Assembly: GCA_903873395.1 (NCBI GenBank)
Contig: CAIQOJ010000078.1
Coordinates: forward strand, 1 to 37,569
DNA length: 37,569 nt
Direction: 5' to 3'
DNA from: an uncultured Acidimicrobiaceae bacterium
Lineage (GTDB): Bacteria; Actinomycetota; Acidimicrobiia; Acidimicrobiales; RAAP-2
Shown here: piece by piece, positions 7,007 to 15,031 of the stretch
Position numbering within the stretch: position 1 is the stretch's first letter
Layout of the letters: every line of letters starts with the position of its first letter
The notes under the pieces: generated by a model
What the model saw: only the letters and a program-made list of their open reading frames with translations
Told to the model about the DNA's origin: nothing
The model's database searches: none
Position numbers and translations under genes: made by a program

Positions 7007-8677
7007 TCAACCTCGCCCGGCTGATGCTCGGTCGGTCGGCCAATACCGAGGAAGTCCGTCCGCCAGCCATCGCGCTGCGGCCACCGCGGCAATGACGGCG
7101 TCCGAGCCGTTGACCGGTGGGCGCATCAATTCGCCGGCGAGCGTGACGTCAACGTCCGGCATACCCCTGGCCTGGAGGATGCCGAAGGACCTCACGGTCA
7201 GATCCTGGACCTCGCCGCGATCATCCACGGCAACTCCCTCCGAGCGGACCCATCCGAGTGCCTGGTGACACGCTCCAATCACATAGGAACGGAGCACCAC
7301 GTCGTCCAGCGGGTCACCAGCGTCTACCTCGACGGCCAGTGAGCCATCTGCGGCGATCCGTGCGACGGCACGACTGCCTCCTGGTGACATCACCTCGACG
7401 GGCACGTCGACGACACCGTCCTGACGGGACGTGTCGAGCATGTAGGGGAGGACGGCAACGAGCACCGCGGCCTCAGCCCACACTGCAGCACGAAGATCCA
7501 GCGAGACCGGCGGTCCGAGCACTGTGGCCTGTTCGACCACTAGGCCGGGGGCCACTGCTGCTACCAGCGAGACCATCTCGGCCCAGGCCACGGTATCCAC
7601 CGCTCCTCTGGGCATCCCCACACGAAGTAGCCCGGTCCCGTCGCCACGAACTCCTGCGGCAATCGGGGGCCGCTTGGGTCCGTAGCGCACGACGTCCTCG
7701 CGAGACCACAGCACCCGCACGGGTTGACCGTGCTCGTCCGCCAACCGACGCGCCTCGTCGGCCACCGGCGACGAGGCCTTGCCTCCGAACGCTCCGCCGT
7801 TCCCAAACGGTGACGCCGGTAGACCTCCAGGTTCGCACCACGACGAATCTGGTTCGAGGTAGGCGGGTTCCAGCCACGTGGTGGCGAGTGTCAGGTCCCA
7901 CTCCCCTTCGGGCACGGGCACCGGATGACCGGGAGCGATCGTGGTGCTCCTACCCTGGACTTTGCCGGCCTGGGTACGAGCTTCGGCCAAGGTTGCCCCC
8001 ACGCCATAGCCACCGCGACCATCGGGCACGGCCACGAGACCGCCAGCCGGAGCGCGGTCATCGGCAAAAAGCTCCTGACCCAAGACCACGTCGAGCCCCA
8101 CCGATTGCGGAACCCCACCTTCGATCTCGGCCCGCCGTGCTGCCGCGCTCAGGTCTCGGCTTCCACTGGTCGAGATGCTGCCCGGAGCAGGCGTGGCGCC
8201 GGCCACCAAACGTGCGGCTTCGGTGATGGTCTGCCATCCGGTGCACCGGCAGAGGTGAGCCAGCAACGCCTTGTCAACAGTTTCGTCGAGTCTGGACGCC
8301 GCGCCAGGTGAGGAGCTCGCATCTGCCTCGGCCGAGCCCGCCTCGACGGCAGCGGCCAGGCGCATGACGATTCCCGGGGTGCAGAACCCACATTGGCTCC
8401 CACCGGTGGTGACCAACGCCTCGGCCCACCGAGTGCGGACAGCGTCGTCCAGGCCTTCCAGAGTGGTCACTTCTCGGCCGGCCACCCGTCGAGCGGGAGT
8501 GACGCACGCTACGCGCGGGGCACCATCCACCCAGACCGTGCAGCAGCCACATTGGCCTTGCGGGCTGCAACCGTCCTTGGGTGAGCGCAGGCCGATTCTG
8601 TGTCGCAGGACCTCGAGCAGGCTTGAGCCGTCGTCCGGTACTTCTACCTGGACGCCATTGACGCGGAGCTGGATCAG
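7007..8677 (-). CDS. Compact fused 2Fe-2S/molybdopterin oxidoreductase (xanthine dehydrogenase family)
   Basis: This 556-residue chain joins the small Fe-S subunit and a shortened molybdopterin subunit of the xanthine/CO dehydrogenase family. Residues 1-75 are a plant-type ferredoxin with Cys37, Cys43, Cys46 and Cys58; the first loop is x5 rather than the usual x4. Residues about 85-160 carry the second cluster (QCGFCTPG and HLCRCTGW). From about 190 the Mo-binding part has GNGGAFGGK, a VLWSREDV-type strand, and near the C terminus AGELMRPPV, probably the catalytic-Glu segment. That region is only about 370 residues against about 750 in typical large subunits. No FAD subunit is nearby. No ATG/GTG/TTG precedes the ferredoxin in frame; a CTG at 8677 overlapping the erpA stop (CTGA) gives a natural N terminus. 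A GTG at 8530 would delete the first cluster. Substrate unknown. Confidence 0.75.
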   Translation of the reverse strand: MIQLRVNGVQVEVPDDGSSLLEVLRHRIGLRSPKDGCSPQGQCGCCTVWVDGAPRVACVTPARRVAGREVTTLEGLDDAVRTRWAEALVTTGGSQCGFCTPGIVMRLAAAVEAGSAEADASSSPGAASRLDETVDKALLAHLCRCTGWQTITEAARLVAGATPAPGSISTSGSRDLSAAARRAEIEGGVPQSVGLDVVLGQELFADDRAPAGGLVAVPDGRGGYGVGATLAEARTQAGKVQGRSTTIAPGHPVPVPEGEWDLTLATTWLEPAYLEPDSSWCEPGGLPASPFGNGGAFGGKASSPVADEARRLADEHGQPVRVLWSREDVVRYGPKRPPIAAGVRGDGTGLLRVGMPRGAVDTVAWAEMVSLVAAVAPGLVVEQATVLGPPVSLDLRAAVWAEAAVLVAVLPYMLDTSRQDGVVDVPVEVMSPGGSRAVARIAADGSLAVEVDAGDPLDDVVLRSYVIGACHQALGWVRSEGVAVDDRGEVQDLTVRSFGILQARGMPDVDVTLAGELMRPPVNGSDAVIAAVAAARWLADGLPRYWPTDRASAGRG

Positions 8678-9039
8678 CTGAAGGACGATCCGCAGCCGCA
8701 GGTCCGCGAGGCGGTCGGGTTGGTCACATGGAACCCGGCGCCCTGGAGGCCGTCGCTGTAGTCGAGCGTCGAGCCCTTGAGCAGGTCGGCGCTGGTCTCG
8801 TCGACCACGACCTTCACCGTGCCGAACTCACGCACCACATCGTCGTCGGCCACGTCGGCATCGAAGAACATCTCGTAGCTGAACCCGGAACATCCACCGG
8901 GACGCACGGCAACGCGGAGAGCCAGGCCCTCGGTGTCCTCCTCGGCGAGCAGCTCTGCCACCTTGGCGGCAGCAACGTCGGTAAGGGTGACGGGATTGGG
9001 CTTCTTCCCGATGCTGACGCTCTGCATGGTCGAGCTCAT
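8674..9039 (-). CDS. erpA: A-type Fe-S cluster carrier (ErpA/IscA/HesB family)
   Basis: A 121-residue A-type carrier that receives an Fe-S cluster from the assembly scaffold and passes it to apoproteins. The three ligand cysteines are present: GGCSGFSY in the middle and the TCGCGSS pair at the C terminus. VTLTDVAAAKVAELL and the GLQGAGFHVTNPTA segment are typical. The start ATG at 9039 has GAGGAG 6 nt upstream. Its stop overlaps the probable CTG start of the Fe-S/molybdenum oxidoreductase, implying translational coupling, so that enzyme is a likely client. It is divergent from mrp, another Fe-S maturation gene. Confidence 0.92.
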   Translation of the reverse strand: MSSTMQSVSIGKKPNPVTLTDVAAAKVAELLAEEDTEGLALRVAVRPGGCSGFSYEMFFDADVADDDVVREFGTVKVVVDETSADLLKGSTLDYSDGLQGAGFHVTNPTASRTCGCGSSFS

Positions 9040-9173
9040 CGACGCTCCTCATTCGTATCCGGCGGTGCAATCGGCCGATCGGCCGCTGCTATCGGACACC
9101 AATCGTATCGCCCCGGCCCCCATTGCGATACCCGCGGGGATGCCAGCCCGCTGGGCCACCGGGCGGCCACGGG

Positions 9174-9179
9174 TAGAAT
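9174..9179 (+). promoter_or_regulatory. -10 box for leaderless mrp transcript
   Basis: TAGAAT lies 6 nt before the mrp GTG at 9186. No Shine-Dalgarno is present, so translation probably begins at the 5' end of the message. No clear -35 is seen. Confidence 0.6.
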
Positions 9180-9185
9180 TGTCCC

Positions 9186-10412
9186 GTGACCAGCGACGAC
9201 GACCTTCATCACCGGGTCGGACAGGCATACGAACAGACCTCACCAGGAGTTGGTTCGACGGGCGAAGTGGCCGTAGACGAAGATGCCGTGCGGCGAGCGC
9301 TGACCAGGGTCATCGATCCTGAGTTGGGTGCCGACATCGTGGATCTCGGCATGGTCACCCGGATCGAAATCCACGGCGCCCAGGTTGCCGTAGAGGTGGC
9401 GCTGACGATCGCCGCGTGCCCGCTTCGCGGTCGCATCGAGGCTGACGTCCGTTCCCATGTCGGAGACCTGCCTGGGGTCGACGAGGTGGTCGTCACCACT
9501 GGTGTGCTCGATGCCGAAGGCAAGGCCGCGGTCATGGCTCGGGCCAGGCAGGTGGCTGCAGAGTCACCACCCGCTACGGACATTCCCGACACCGCCCGGG
9601 TGCTGGCCATCGCCTCAGGGAAAGGCGGCGTGGGAAAGAGTTCCGTCACGGTAAACCTGGCCGCCGCCTTGGCTCGGGGCGGTCTGACCGTGGGTGTCCT
9701 CGACGCCGACATCTGGGGTTTCTCGATTCCGAGGCTCTTGGGCATGGCAGGTGAAGTCGAGGCACGCGACAAGAAGATGGTCCCTCTGGAACTCGACGTC
9801 GGAGCCGGTCGACTGCGCGTGATGTCGATGGGCTTCCTGGCCGACGAGGGCACCGCCATCATGTGGCGAGGTCTGATCCTCAACCGGGCCGTCCAGCAGT
9901 TCGTTGAAGATGTCCACTGGGGTGACCTCGATGTGCTCTTGATCGACATGCCGCCGGGCACCGGTGACATCCAGATGGGACTGGCCCGAGTACTTCCTCG
10001 CACGGAGGTCGTCCTCGTGACCACGCCGCCGCTGGCCGCCCAGAAGGTTGCTGCCCGAACCGCAGACATGGCTCGCAAGGGCTACCTCCGAGTCGTCGGT
10101 GTCATCGAAAACATGAGCGACTTCACCTGTGATCACGGCACCTCCTATGCCCTATTCGGTACCGGAGGTGGTCGGCGGCTCGCCGACGAGATCGGTGTGC
10201 CGTTGCTAGGACAGATCCCCCTGCATCCGTCGGTATCCGCAGGGGGCGATGCTGGGACCCCGGTAGCCCTCACTGAGGGTTCTCCGGTCGCCGCCGAGTT
10301 CGACCGAGCCAGCGAAGCGATCCTGGCCATGACACCGCCAGCAGCCATGGAGGGCTGCTCGGCCCGCATGCTGGAGAACATCGAGGCGGCCGTGGCCGCC
10401 GGTGGCCTCTAG
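9186..10412 (+). CDS. mrp: Mrp/ApbC-type Fe-S cluster carrier ATPase
   Basis: A 408-residue cytoplasmic P-loop ATPase that carries Fe-S clusters. Residues about 28-115 form a MIP18/DUF59 domain (VDEDAVRRALTRVIDPELGADIVDLGMV). The Mrp domain has the deviant Walker A GKGGVGKSS (about 142-150), VLDADIWGFSIPRLLG, LLIDMPPGTGD, and the VIENMSDFTCDHG segment. In that region most Mrp proteins have a CxxC for cluster binding, but here only one Cys is plain. The GTG at 9186 is the natural start and has a leaderless-type promoter. It is divergent from erpA. Its TAG stop shares the palindrome CTAG with the stop of the convergent Nudix gene. Confidence 0.92.
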   Translation: MTSDDDLHHRVGQAYEQTSPGVGSTGEVAVDEDAVRRALTRVIDPELGADIVDLGMVTRIEIHGAQVAVEVALTIAACPLRGRIEADVRSHVGDLPGVDEVVVTTGVLDAEGKAAVMARARQVAAESPPATDIPDTARVLAIASGKGGVGKSSVTVNLAAALARGGLTVGVLDADIWGFSIPRLLGMAGEVEARDKKMVPLELDVGAGRLRVMSMGFLADEGTAIMWRGLILNRAVQQFVEDVHWGDLDVLLIDMPPGTGDIQMGLARVLPRTEVVLVTTPPLAAQKVAARTADMARKGYLRVVGVIENMSDFTCDHGTSYALFGTGGGRRLADEIGVPLLGQIPLHPSVSAGGDAGTPVALTEGSPVAAEFDRASEAILAMTPPAAMEGCSARMLENIEAAVAAGGL

Positions 10413-11341
10413 GACTCGGAAAGGCCTGTTCGTCTGAACGAGTTGCCAGCCTTGGGGCCCCAGGCTTCCTTGGCCGCTTGGGCCAACTCGGGAGACACGG
10501 ACCCTGAAGCTGCCATTCGGTCCTCGAGTGCCTCCTCGTAGCCCACGTCTCCCGGACGAAGCACCAGGAGGTTGCCGTCCTCCATGAGCACGATCGGAAG
10601 AATGGTCGGGACGTCGGTCACCTGACGGGCCCATGCCATGACATCGGCGGCCGAGGCATGGACGGCCAGGGCCTCGAGGTTGGCAATGGTGGGCGGAAGG
10701 AGCTCGATCTCGCCAGCCGCACAACGGGCCAGGGCCTCGGCTGGCTGGACCCAGATCGTGGCGATCGTCTCTCCCTCGTCATGGTGGGCCACTTGGCCGG
10801 GAGGGGCATCAGTCACGAAGAACCGGGTGTCGTAGCGCTTGGGTGCCAACTCGGGCGTGATCCAGTGGCTCACGTAGTGGACGTCATCGGTCACCAGGAC
10901 CAGGCCCTCGGCTCTGCATACCTCGAGTAGGCCCATGGTGCCGTCGTTCACCGCTTGGCGATAGGTCTCGAATCGAGCAGCCGCTTCAGGCTCGCTCAGG
11001 TCCAGTAGGTCGTTCGGAGCTCCATCTGCCGATTGGGCTACCAGCACGCCAGCCTCTTCGAAGCACTCGCGCAGGGCGGCCACCCAGAGAGCCAGACCGC
11101 CTGAGTCCATGTTGAGGACAGCACTTGCGTCGGCATCGGAGCGACCTCGACATAGCGCCTCGACATCTGCTGCCCCATCAGCGGGATCAACAGCTCCGCC
11201 GGGGAAAACATAGGCACCGGCCACGAACTCGCTGGCCAGGTTGCGACGCAGCATGCAGACCTCGATTGCTGGGCCATCCCCACCGCTGCGTGCATCGCGG
11301 ACCAGCATCACGGTTGCGGCATCACGCAAGGGAACGGTCAT
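10409..11341 (-). CDS. Nudix hydrolase
   Basis: A 310-residue Nudix-superfamily protein that probably hydrolyses a nucleoside-diphosphate-linked substrate. A VFPGGAVDP strand (about 45-53) is followed, after a longer than usual insertion, by ALRECFEEAGVLV (about 89-101), the REUXEEXGU half of the Nudix box. The long insertion and length resemble NUDT7/NUDT19-like CoA or NADH diphosphatases, but the substrate cannot be read. The ATG at 11341 is chosen because TACCCT lies 6 nt before it (leaderless) and family similarity starts there. The C-terminal tail is alanine-rich and charged. Confidence 0.85.
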   Translation of the reverse strand: MTVPLRDAATVMLVRDARSGGDGPAIEVCMLRRNLASEFVAGAYVFPGGAVDPADGAADVEALCRGRSDADASAVLNMDSGGLALWVAALRECFEEAGVLVAQSADGAPNDLLDLSEPEAAARFETYRQAVNDGTMGLLEVCRAEGLVLVTDDVHYVSHWITPELAPKRYDTRFFVTDAPPGQVAHHDEGETIATIWVQPAEALARCAAGEIELLPPTIANLEALAVHASAADVMAWARQVTDVPTILPIVLMEDGNLLVLRPGDVGYEEALEDRMAASGSVSPELAQAAKEAWGPKAGNSFRRTGLSES

Positions 11342-11347
11342 GGGACC

Positions 11348-11353
11348 AGGGTA
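11348..11353 (-). promoter_or_regulatory. -10 box for leaderless Nudix transcript
   Basis: On the minus strand TACCCT is followed by GGTCCC and then the ATG at 11341. The 6-nt gap is the leaderless geometry seen at mrp. Confidence 0.5.
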
Positions 11354-11369
11354 CCCGGCAAGGCATTGA

Positions 11370-12332
11370 TCAGCCGAGGGGAATTGCACCGCCCGATGGC
11401 CTGCGGCCTCGGCCGTCGACCAGTGCGCTGATAACCAGGTCACCGAAAGCTCCAGGATCTGCCATCAGCCATGCATGGGCACCTTCCACCACGGTGCCTT
11501 CCGTACCTGCTGCGTGTCGGAGATCATCGAAGGCGGATCTCGGCACCAAGCCGTCGCGATCCGACCAGGCGACCGACACGGGAACTCCTCGGCCGGCAAT
11601 CCCTTCCACCTCGGCAACAAGATCGGCTCGTCGGATCGTCATGCTGGTCCGGAACATCCCCACCGGGTTGCTCATGAGGTTGGGTATGAAGTCTTCGAGG
11701 AGCATGGGAAGTACCCGAAGCGTCTTGGGCGAGTGGAGCAGGTCGCTCCCGAAATGGCGACCCCAGTCCCACATCGGACGCTGCACCATCGTGCGCACCT
11801 CATCGGGCAGGAGCATCCAGGTAGGACTGCCGATGGCATTGACCAACAGCAGCGAGGCCACTCGCTCGGGCTGTTGGTCGACGAAGGCGGTCGAGACTCC
11901 ACCACCGAACGAGTGGCCGGCGACCAACGCCAGATCTCCGACTTCGACGGCATCAAGGAAGCGCCCCACCCATGCACCGAGACCGGCAAAGTTACGCTGG
12001 TCAGGCGGGAGCTCGGGAGTGCCTCCGAATCCCGGAAGGGCCGGTGCCACCACACGGCACCCGGCTCGGGCCATGGCTTCGATGGGCCTGCGATAGCCGG
12101 TGGGGCGGAGACCCCAACCATGGAGGAACAGCGCCGATGGACCGGTGCCGGCCACACCGAAACGAACCCGGTGTCCGTCTACCTCGACCGACAACATCCG
12201 CATGCGGGTGGCATCACGCGTGGTGGCCGTCGCAGAAGCAGGCGAGTCGCCTTCGGTCCGTGTCGAACCAGGCGCCTCGGGATACCCGGGTGCCTCGGTG
12301 ACAGCATCTGCAGACCCCTCTGCCAACATCAT
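11370..12332 (-). CDS. Alpha/beta-fold hydrolase
   Basis: A 320-residue alpha/beta hydrolase. FLHGWGLRP is the oxyanion strand, VAGHSFGGG the nucleophile elbow (Ser), WSDRDGLVP supplies the probable catalytic Asp, and VEGAHAWLM the His. Residues 1-43 are a low-complexity Ala/Thr/Glu extension; internal Met codons at 12203 or 12197 just before LSVEVDGHRV would give the usual family start. The ATG at 12332 has TAGAGT exactly 6 nt upstream, so the long form is supported by a leaderless promoter. Substrate unknown. It is transcribed away from the DUF929-VKOR operon and sits directly upstream of the Nudix gene on the same strand. Confidence 0.85.
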   Translation of the reverse strand: MMLAEGSADAVTEAPGYPEAPGSTRTEGDSPASATATTRDATRMRMLSVEVDGHRVRFGVAGTGPSALFLHGWGLRPTGYRRPIEAMARAGCRVVAPALPGFGGTPELPPDQRNFAGLGAWVGRFLDAVEVGDLALVAGHSFGGGVSTAFVDQQPERVASLLLVNAIGSPTWMLLPDEVRTMVQRPMWDWGRHFGSDLLHSPKTLRVLPMLLEDFIPNLMSNPVGMFRTSMTIRRADLVAEVEGIAGRGVPVSVAWSDRDGLVPRSAFDDLRHAAGTEGTVVEGAHAWLMADPGAFGDLVISALVDGRGRRPSGGAIPLG

Positions 12333-12338
12333 GTTCCA

Positions 12339-12344
12339 ACTCTA
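12339..12344 (-). promoter_or_regulatory. -10 box for leaderless hydrolase transcript
   Basis: On the minus strand TAGAGT is followed by TGGAAC and then the ATG at 12332, giving a 6-nt gap. Confidence 0.5.
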
Positions 12345-12453
12345 CGCAGGGTCAACGCACATTTTGGGTCCCGCACGGTTGCACTGCACCCGCTGGCGAG
12401 TTCGGAACAGTTACGCTTCCCGAGAAATCCGCACGAATCGGAGTACGACGACC

Positions 12454-13497
12454 ATGGCTGAAAGCACCACCCCTGCGAAGGGCGGAAACACCCCCAAGCC
12501 GGCAACCGGCGGCCAGAGCGCCAAGGACAAGAGCAAGGCAGCCAGCCGCTCCGTCTCTGGCGGCACCGCCAAAGGCGGGAATACGCCCCGACCCGGTAAG
12601 AGCGGTCAGGCTGCAGCGGCAGCACCAGGCCGGAGCCGAGGCATGCTCATTGCCTGGGCCGCAGTTGCGTTGGTCGTCGTGATCATCGTCGTGGTGGTCG
12701 TTGTGGCCGTCACCGGAAACTCCAACTCCAACTCCACGGCCACACCGGTGAGCACGACACCAGCTGGCGTTCTCCGCGACGTCGCCAACGTTCCCGCCTC
12801 GGTCTTCAACACCGTTGGGGTCACGTCGACGATCCCCGTGTCCAAGCCCATCGTGAGTGCCGGAAATCCCCCGATGACCCTCCAGGGGCATTCGCCAGCC
12901 GTCCTCTACTACGGCGCCGAGTACTGCCCCTACTGCGCCGCCGAGCGTTGGCCGATGACAATCGCCCTGGCCCGATTTGGCACCTGGTCGAACCTGCAAG
13001 TCACCGGATCGTCGAAGATCGACTACGCCCCCGACACCAAGACGTTCTCCTATCACGGTGCCTCGCTTGAGAGCCCCCACATCTTCTTCAAGGGTGTGGA
13101 GCAGTACACCAACGTCCCGCTGGCCAACGGCAAGGGCTACGGCGACCTGGACACACCAACCAAAGAGGAGGGCAAGATCCTCTCGACCTACACCTCGTCG
13201 AAGTTCCTGCCCAATGCCAGCACCAGTGGCGGGATCTCGTTCCCCTTCGTGGACATCAACAACTCGATGCTCATCTCCGGTGCGAGTTATGACCCGAACA
13301 TCCTGGCTGGCCTCACCTGGGCCGAGATCGCGGGAAATCTCACCGATCCAACGAACCAGGTCACGCAAGCCATCATCGCCACCGCCAACTACATGACGGC
13401 CGGCATCTGCCAAGCCACCAAGGGCCAGCCCGGTGATGTGTGCACCAGTTCTGGCGTCCAGGCCGCGGCCAAGGCCCTCGGCATCACCGCAGGCTGA
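12454..13497 (+). CDS. DUF929 membrane-anchored thioredoxin-like protein (CPYC)
   Basis: A 347-residue protein with a 62-residue Gly/Ala/Lys/Ser-rich cytoplasmic tail, one membrane segment (about 64-87, very Val/Ile-rich) and an extracytoplasmic domain. YGAEYCPYCAAERWP places a CxxC at Cys158/Cys161, as in the DUF929 family and reminiscent of DsbA/thioredoxin. Near the C terminus are two further cysteines (GICQ and DVCTS), probably a structural disulfide. The ATG at 12454 has GGAG 10 nt upstream. It is followed 23 nt later by VKOR and then a second DUF929 gene. The role as an envelope thiol oxidoreductase is inferred from the motif, topology and operon. Confidence 0.85.
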   Translation: MAESTTPAKGGNTPKPATGGQSAKDKSKAASRSVSGGTAKGGNTPRPGKSGQAAAAAPGRSRGMLIAWAAVALVVVIIVVVVVVAVTGNSNSNSTATPVSTTPAGVLRDVANVPASVFNTVGVTSTIPVSKPIVSAGNPPMTLQGHSPAVLYYGAEYCPYCAAERWPMTIALARFGTWSNLQVTGSSKIDYAPDTKTFSYHGASLESPHIFFKGVEQYTNVPLANGKGYGDLDTPTKEEGKILSTYTSSKFLPNASTSGGISFPFVDINNSMLISGASYDPNILAGLTWAEIAGNLTDPTNQVTQAIIATANYMTAGICQATKGQPGDVCTSSGVQAAAKALGITAG

Positions 13498-13520
13498 TCG
13501 ATTCCTTCGGAGCTTCGACG

Positions 13521-14042
13521 ATGCCCACCCTGCGCTGGCAGTCAATCAGCACCCTGGTCCTGTCCATCTTCGGGCTGTGCGTCTCGATCTATCTGACGAT
13601 TACGCACTTCGACACGAAGGTCCTCGCGTGTGCGTCGAACGCCGTCATCAACTGCGAGAAGGTCACCGAGAGTCCGCAGTCGGTCATCTTTCATGTCCCT
13701 GTCGCCATGTTGGGATTGGCTTACTTCGTGCCCATGATCGTGCTGTGCCTGCCAGCAGCGTGGCGGACAGCAACGCGCTGGGTCCACCTGGCCCGACTAG
13801 CCATGGCCATCACTGGGGTGGCCATGGTCGTCTACCTGATCTCCGCCGAACTGTTCGCCATCAAGGCCATCTGTCTGTGGTGCACCGGTGTCCACATCAT
13901 CACGTTCATCCTGTTCGTGATCATCGTGACCGCTGCACCGATCGTCCTTGCCCCCGGGTACGGCGAAGCCTTCATCGACGATGACGATGACGACGTCACC
14001 AGCGAAGATGATGGCGACCGACGTATCGAGGTCGAGGGCTGA
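13521..14042 (+). CDS. Vitamin K epoxide reductase family protein (VKOR)
   Basis: A 173-residue integral membrane protein with about four helices. VKOR homologues oxidise DsbA-like partners and pass electrons to quinone, replacing DsbB in Actinobacteria. The catalytic CLWC is Cys118/Cys121. The shuttle cysteines are Cys37 and Cys45 in the first extracytoplasmic loop (ACASNAVINCEKV), followed by the conserved serine region TESPQS. The acidic C-terminal tail with an Asp run faces the cytoplasm. GGAG lies 8 nt before the ATG at 13521. It sits between two DUF929 proteins, its likely redox partners. The stop overlaps the probable CTG start of the next gene. Confidence 0.92.
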   Translation: MPTLRWQSISTLVLSIFGLCVSIYLTITHFDTKVLACASNAVINCEKVTESPQSVIFHVPVAMLGLAYFVPMIVLCLPAAWRTATRWVHLARLAMAITGVAMVVYLISAELFAIKAICLWCTGVHIITFILFVIIVTAAPIVLAPGYGEAFIDDDDDDVTSEDDGDRRIEVEG

Positions 14043-14977
14043 CGACCGACCCGGGCGACCCGGGCGGTGCCCAGGTTCCGGTCAGCGGAGACGAGACGAC
14101 GGGACGAACGGCCCGCTTCGTGTGGATTGCTGTCGGAGTTCTGCTGCTCGGCGTCATCGGTCTGGTGACCTTGGCGGCGATCCAACCACGAACACCAGTC
14201 GCCTCTGCGCCGTCGGCACCCACGTCGCCTTCGGTGGTCGGTGAGCTGGCCGCCATCCCAGCGGCGACCTTCGACGAGGTCGGGGGTGCAGACGCCGGCA
14301 CCTCACTGACACTTCCGGTTGTGGCCGATTCAGAGAGTGCGACGCCTCCACCTGCAGGGACGCCGCCCGAGGTGCTCTTCGTCGGCTCGGAGTTCTGCCC
14401 TTTCTGCGCAGCCGAGCGGTGGCCACTGGTCGTTGCCCTGGCCCGGTTCGGCACGTTCCAGGTACTCCATGACACCGTCTCAGCGGACGCGTCCGTCTTT
14501 CCCTCGATCCAGACCTTTACGTTCGACGGGGTGCGGTACTCGAGCCCCTATGTGTCACTCGATGGCATTGAGCTCTACTCCAATCAGGTGGGATCCGATG
14601 GGTCCTACCTGCCACTTGCTCACCTCACGCCAGCCCAGTCCGACCTCATCGCGGCGGCCAGCCCGCGTTCGAGCGCGGGTTCGCCACCCGTGCCCTTCCT
14701 GGACATCGGCGGGAAAATGTCGGCGACTTCCTCAGGCGTGAGCCCGGCTCTGTTCGTCGGCCTGTCCCTGGGGCAGATCGCCGATCAGGTGACCCACCCA
14801 CCACCGGTCGGGGCTCGAGGAGCCGTTGTAGTTCCTTCGGTCGGGCGGGCGATCCTCGCAGCCGCCAATCAGTTGACGGCGGGCATCTGCCTCGCCACTG
14901 ACCAACGTCCGGCAAAGGTGTGTCGCTCCTCGGGTGTCCGTCAGGCCGACGCGGTCCTAGGAATCACAACCCGCTGA
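14039..14977 (+). CDS. Second DUF929 membrane-anchored thioredoxin-like protein (CPFC)
   Basis: A 312-residue protein (from CTG 14039) with a short hydrophilic N terminus, one membrane segment (about 27-48) and an extracytoplasmic DUF929 domain. GSEFCPFCAAERWPL gives Cys120/Cys123, and the C-terminal GICL and KVCRS cysteines match the first copy. It is a diverged paralogue of the gene at 12454. No ATG/GTG/TTG lies in frame between the upstream stop (14009) and 14120. A GTG at 14120 would begin right at the membrane helix and lose the preceding RTAR charges. CTG at 14039 forms a CTGA overlap with the VKOR stop and has GAGG 7 nt upstream, so I prefer it. Confidence 0.8.
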   Translation: MTTDPGDPGGAQVPVSGDETTGRTARFVWIAVGVLLLGVIGLVTLAAIQPRTPVASAPSAPTSPSVVGELAAIPAATFDEVGGADAGTSLTLPVVADSESATPPPAGTPPEVLFVGSEFCPFCAAERWPLVVALARFGTFQVLHDTVSADASVFPSIQTFTFDGVRYSSPYVSLDGIELYSNQVGSDGSYLPLAHLTPAQSDLIAAASPRSSAGSPPVPFLDIGGKMSATSSGVSPALFVGLSLGQIADQVTHPPPVGARGAVVVPSVGRAILAAANQLTAGICLATDQRPAKVCRSSGVRQADAVLGITTR

Positions 14978-14992
14978 ATCGTTCTCGAACCA

Positions 14993-15006
14993 GGTTCGTC
15001 CGAACC
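14993..15006. terminator. Small hairpin between convergent DUF929 and whiB
   Basis: GGTTCG-tc-CGAACC, extended by a bulged CCA/TGG, lies in the 54-nt gap between convergent stops. It is short and has no T-tract. Confidence 0.35.
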
Positions 15007-15031
15007 TTGGCCGGTCAACGTCGAGCGACGC

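Noticed and set aside
11475-12461. 328-residue plus-strand open frame
   Set aside because: Opposite the alpha/beta hydrolase, whose catalytic motifs fix the coding strand.
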